This document shows positions 63,196 through 64,000 of a stretch of 64,000 nucleotides of DNA, piece after piece. Positions within the stretch are counted from its first letter, which is position 1. Every line of letters begins with the position of its first letter. Below the pieces are notes generated by a model. The model was not told the DNA's origin. It ran no database searches and worked only from the letters and a program-made list of their open reading frames with translations. Source of the DNA: Streptomyces sp. CB01249 (GTDB lineage Bacteria > Actinomycetota > Actinomycetes > Streptomycetales > Streptomycetaceae); contig NZ_LISW01000001.1 of assembly GCF_001905735.1 (NCBI RefSeq), positions 177,866-241,865 of the forward strand, written 5' to 3'. The position numbers were made by a program, and so were the translations under genes.

Positions 63196-63843
63196 ATGCC
63201 GCTGCCCGTACCCGCAGACCCGACCGTGCTCCACCCGATGCCCGGCCAGCCCAGAGTGGTGCAGCTCAAGCCGCTGGTGACCTCGCCGCTGATCGAGGTG
63301 GGGGAGTACTCGTACTACGACGACCCGGACGACGCCACCGCGTTCGAGACCCGCAACGTGCTCTACCACTACGGGCCCGAGAAGCTGGTCATCGGCAGGT
63401 TCTGCGCGCTCGGCACGGGAGTGCGCTTCCTGATGAACGGCGCCAACCACCGCATGGACGGCCCGTCCACCTTCCCGTTCCCGACCCTCGGCGGCTCCTG
63501 GGCCGACCACTTCGACCTGCTCGCGGGGCTGCCGAACCGGGGCGACACGGTCGTCGGCAACGATGTCTGGTTCGGCCACGGGACGACCGTGCTGCCCGGC
63601 GTGCGGATCGGGCACGGCGCCATCATCGGCAGCGGCTCGGTGGTCACCAAGGACGTCCCGGACTACGGGATCGTCGGCGGCAACCCGGCCCGGCTGCTGC
63701 GCACCCGTTACGAGGAGAAGGACGTCGCCCGTCTCCTCGCGCTGGCCTGGTGGGACTGGCCCGCCGAACACATCACCGCCCACATCCGGACCCTCATGTC
63801 CGGCACGGTGGACGACCTCGAAGCCGCCGCGCCCGTCGCCTGA
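63196..63843 (+). CDS. Hexapeptide-repeat acetyltransferase, Vat/CatB-like
   Basis: A 215-residue left-handed beta-helix acyltransferase of the xenobiotic acetyltransferase (XAT) class. The Vat-like segment EVGEYSYYDDPDDATAFETRNVLYHYG precedes hexapeptide coils such as VVGNDVWFGHGTTVLPG and IGSGSVVTKDVPDYGIVGGNPAR. His85 in NGANHRMDG corresponds to the catalytic histidine. Related enzymes inactivate streptogramin A or chloramphenicol by O-acetylation; whether this one does is not shown. The ATG at 63196 has GAGGAA upstream. Confidence 0.87.
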   Translation: MPLPVPADPTVLHPMPGQPRVVQLKPLVTSPLIEVGEYSYYDDPDDATAFETRNVLYHYGPEKLVIGRFCALGTGVRFLMNGANHRMDGPSTFPFPTLGGSWADHFDLLAGLPNRGDTVVGNDVWFGHGTTVLPGVRIGHGAIIGSGSVVTKDVPDYGIVGGNPARLLRTRYEEKDVARLLALAWWDWPAEHITAHIRTLMSGTVDDLEAAAPVA

Positions 63844-63903
63844 CGGCCCCGCCGCCCGGCCCGCGCGGCGGGAAATCCCCGTGCGCGCGGACCGGGCGGC
63901 GGC

Positions 63904-63942
63904 TAGGGTCGCGGCATGAACATCGTGCAGCTCTACGGCTGA
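63904..63942 (+). promoter_or_regulatory. Leaderless-type -10 and eight-codon ORF at the window edge
   Basis: TAGGGT (63904-63909) is followed six bases later by ATG (63916), the leaderless layout. The frame reads MNIVQLYG and then stops at a TGA (63940-63942). This may be a leader peptide of a gene beyond the window, or a broken gene. The remaining bases to 64000 show nothing further. Confidence 0.35.
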
Positions 63943-64000
63943 CGCGGCCGGGGCACGTCCCCGACCCCGTCCGGCACACCGCGTCCGCGCGCCCACCGAC

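Overview
The window is about 72% GC, has strongly G/C-biased third codon positions, and carries Streptomyces hallmarks: a complete conservon with its P450 pair, leaderless starts just after a TAnnnT box, and several secreted subtilases. It is best read as ordinary chromosomal sequence from a Streptomyces species. No rRNA, tRNA, transposase, integrase, CRISPR array or prophage module was seen. About 47 protein genes are called. Most long alternative-frame ORFs are shadows produced by the GC bias.

Layout. (1) 80-6307: a cellobiose/beta-glucoside module, with GH1 glucosidase, lipoprotein binding protein, two permeases, and a convergent LacI-family repressor. Four CebR-like boxes related to TGGGAGCGCTCCCA sit before the glucosidase, before the binding protein, and twice before the repressor. 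(2) 6337-13927: a P450, a 1097-residue helicase-PLD nuclease fusion resembling type II Mokosh anti-phage proteins, and a two-part FAD/Fe-S D-2-hydroxyacid dehydrogenase. (3) 14292-28176: an export cluster of three subtilases, an FG-GAP protein translationally coupled to the first, and a formylglycine-generating enzyme. (4) 28221-32825: alpha/beta hydrolase, a MarR/aldo-keto reductase pair with palindromic operators, a DUF11 secreted protein, and two leaderless genes.

(5) 32840-37438: a sulfur region. A persulfide dioxygenase-rhodanese and a TauE/SafE exporter form an operon flanked by ATACCCC...GGGGTAT boxes. A CsoR/CstR-type repressor with only the two cysteines, and an alkylsulfatase sharing its divergent promoter region, follow. 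(6) 37473-41544: SRPBCC protein, CrtI-like oxidoreductase, SDR, HemK-like methyltransferase and CDGSH protein. (7) 41492-46832: a full conservon (sensor ATPase, roadblock, DUF742, GTPase) followed by two P450s, one lacking ExxR. (8) 47124-53254: an FAD monooxygenase with a possible small upstream basic ORF, then a branched-chain-type ABC transporter whose two permeases are fused. (9) 53351-56118: a NIT-domain sensor kinase plus roadblock protein, that is a conservon lacking C and D, directly upstream of the transporter and in the same direction.

(10) 56567-64000: a UvrA-like ABC ATPase with an AraC regulator, a membrane-anchored hypothetical protein, a DUF574 methyltransferase, a secreted lipase, a Vat-like hexapeptide acetyltransferase, and a leaderless eight-codon ORF at the right edge. 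The candidates most worth experimental follow-up are the Mokosh-like protein, the sensor/roadblock/ABC unit, and the persulfide/alkylsulfatase operator set.
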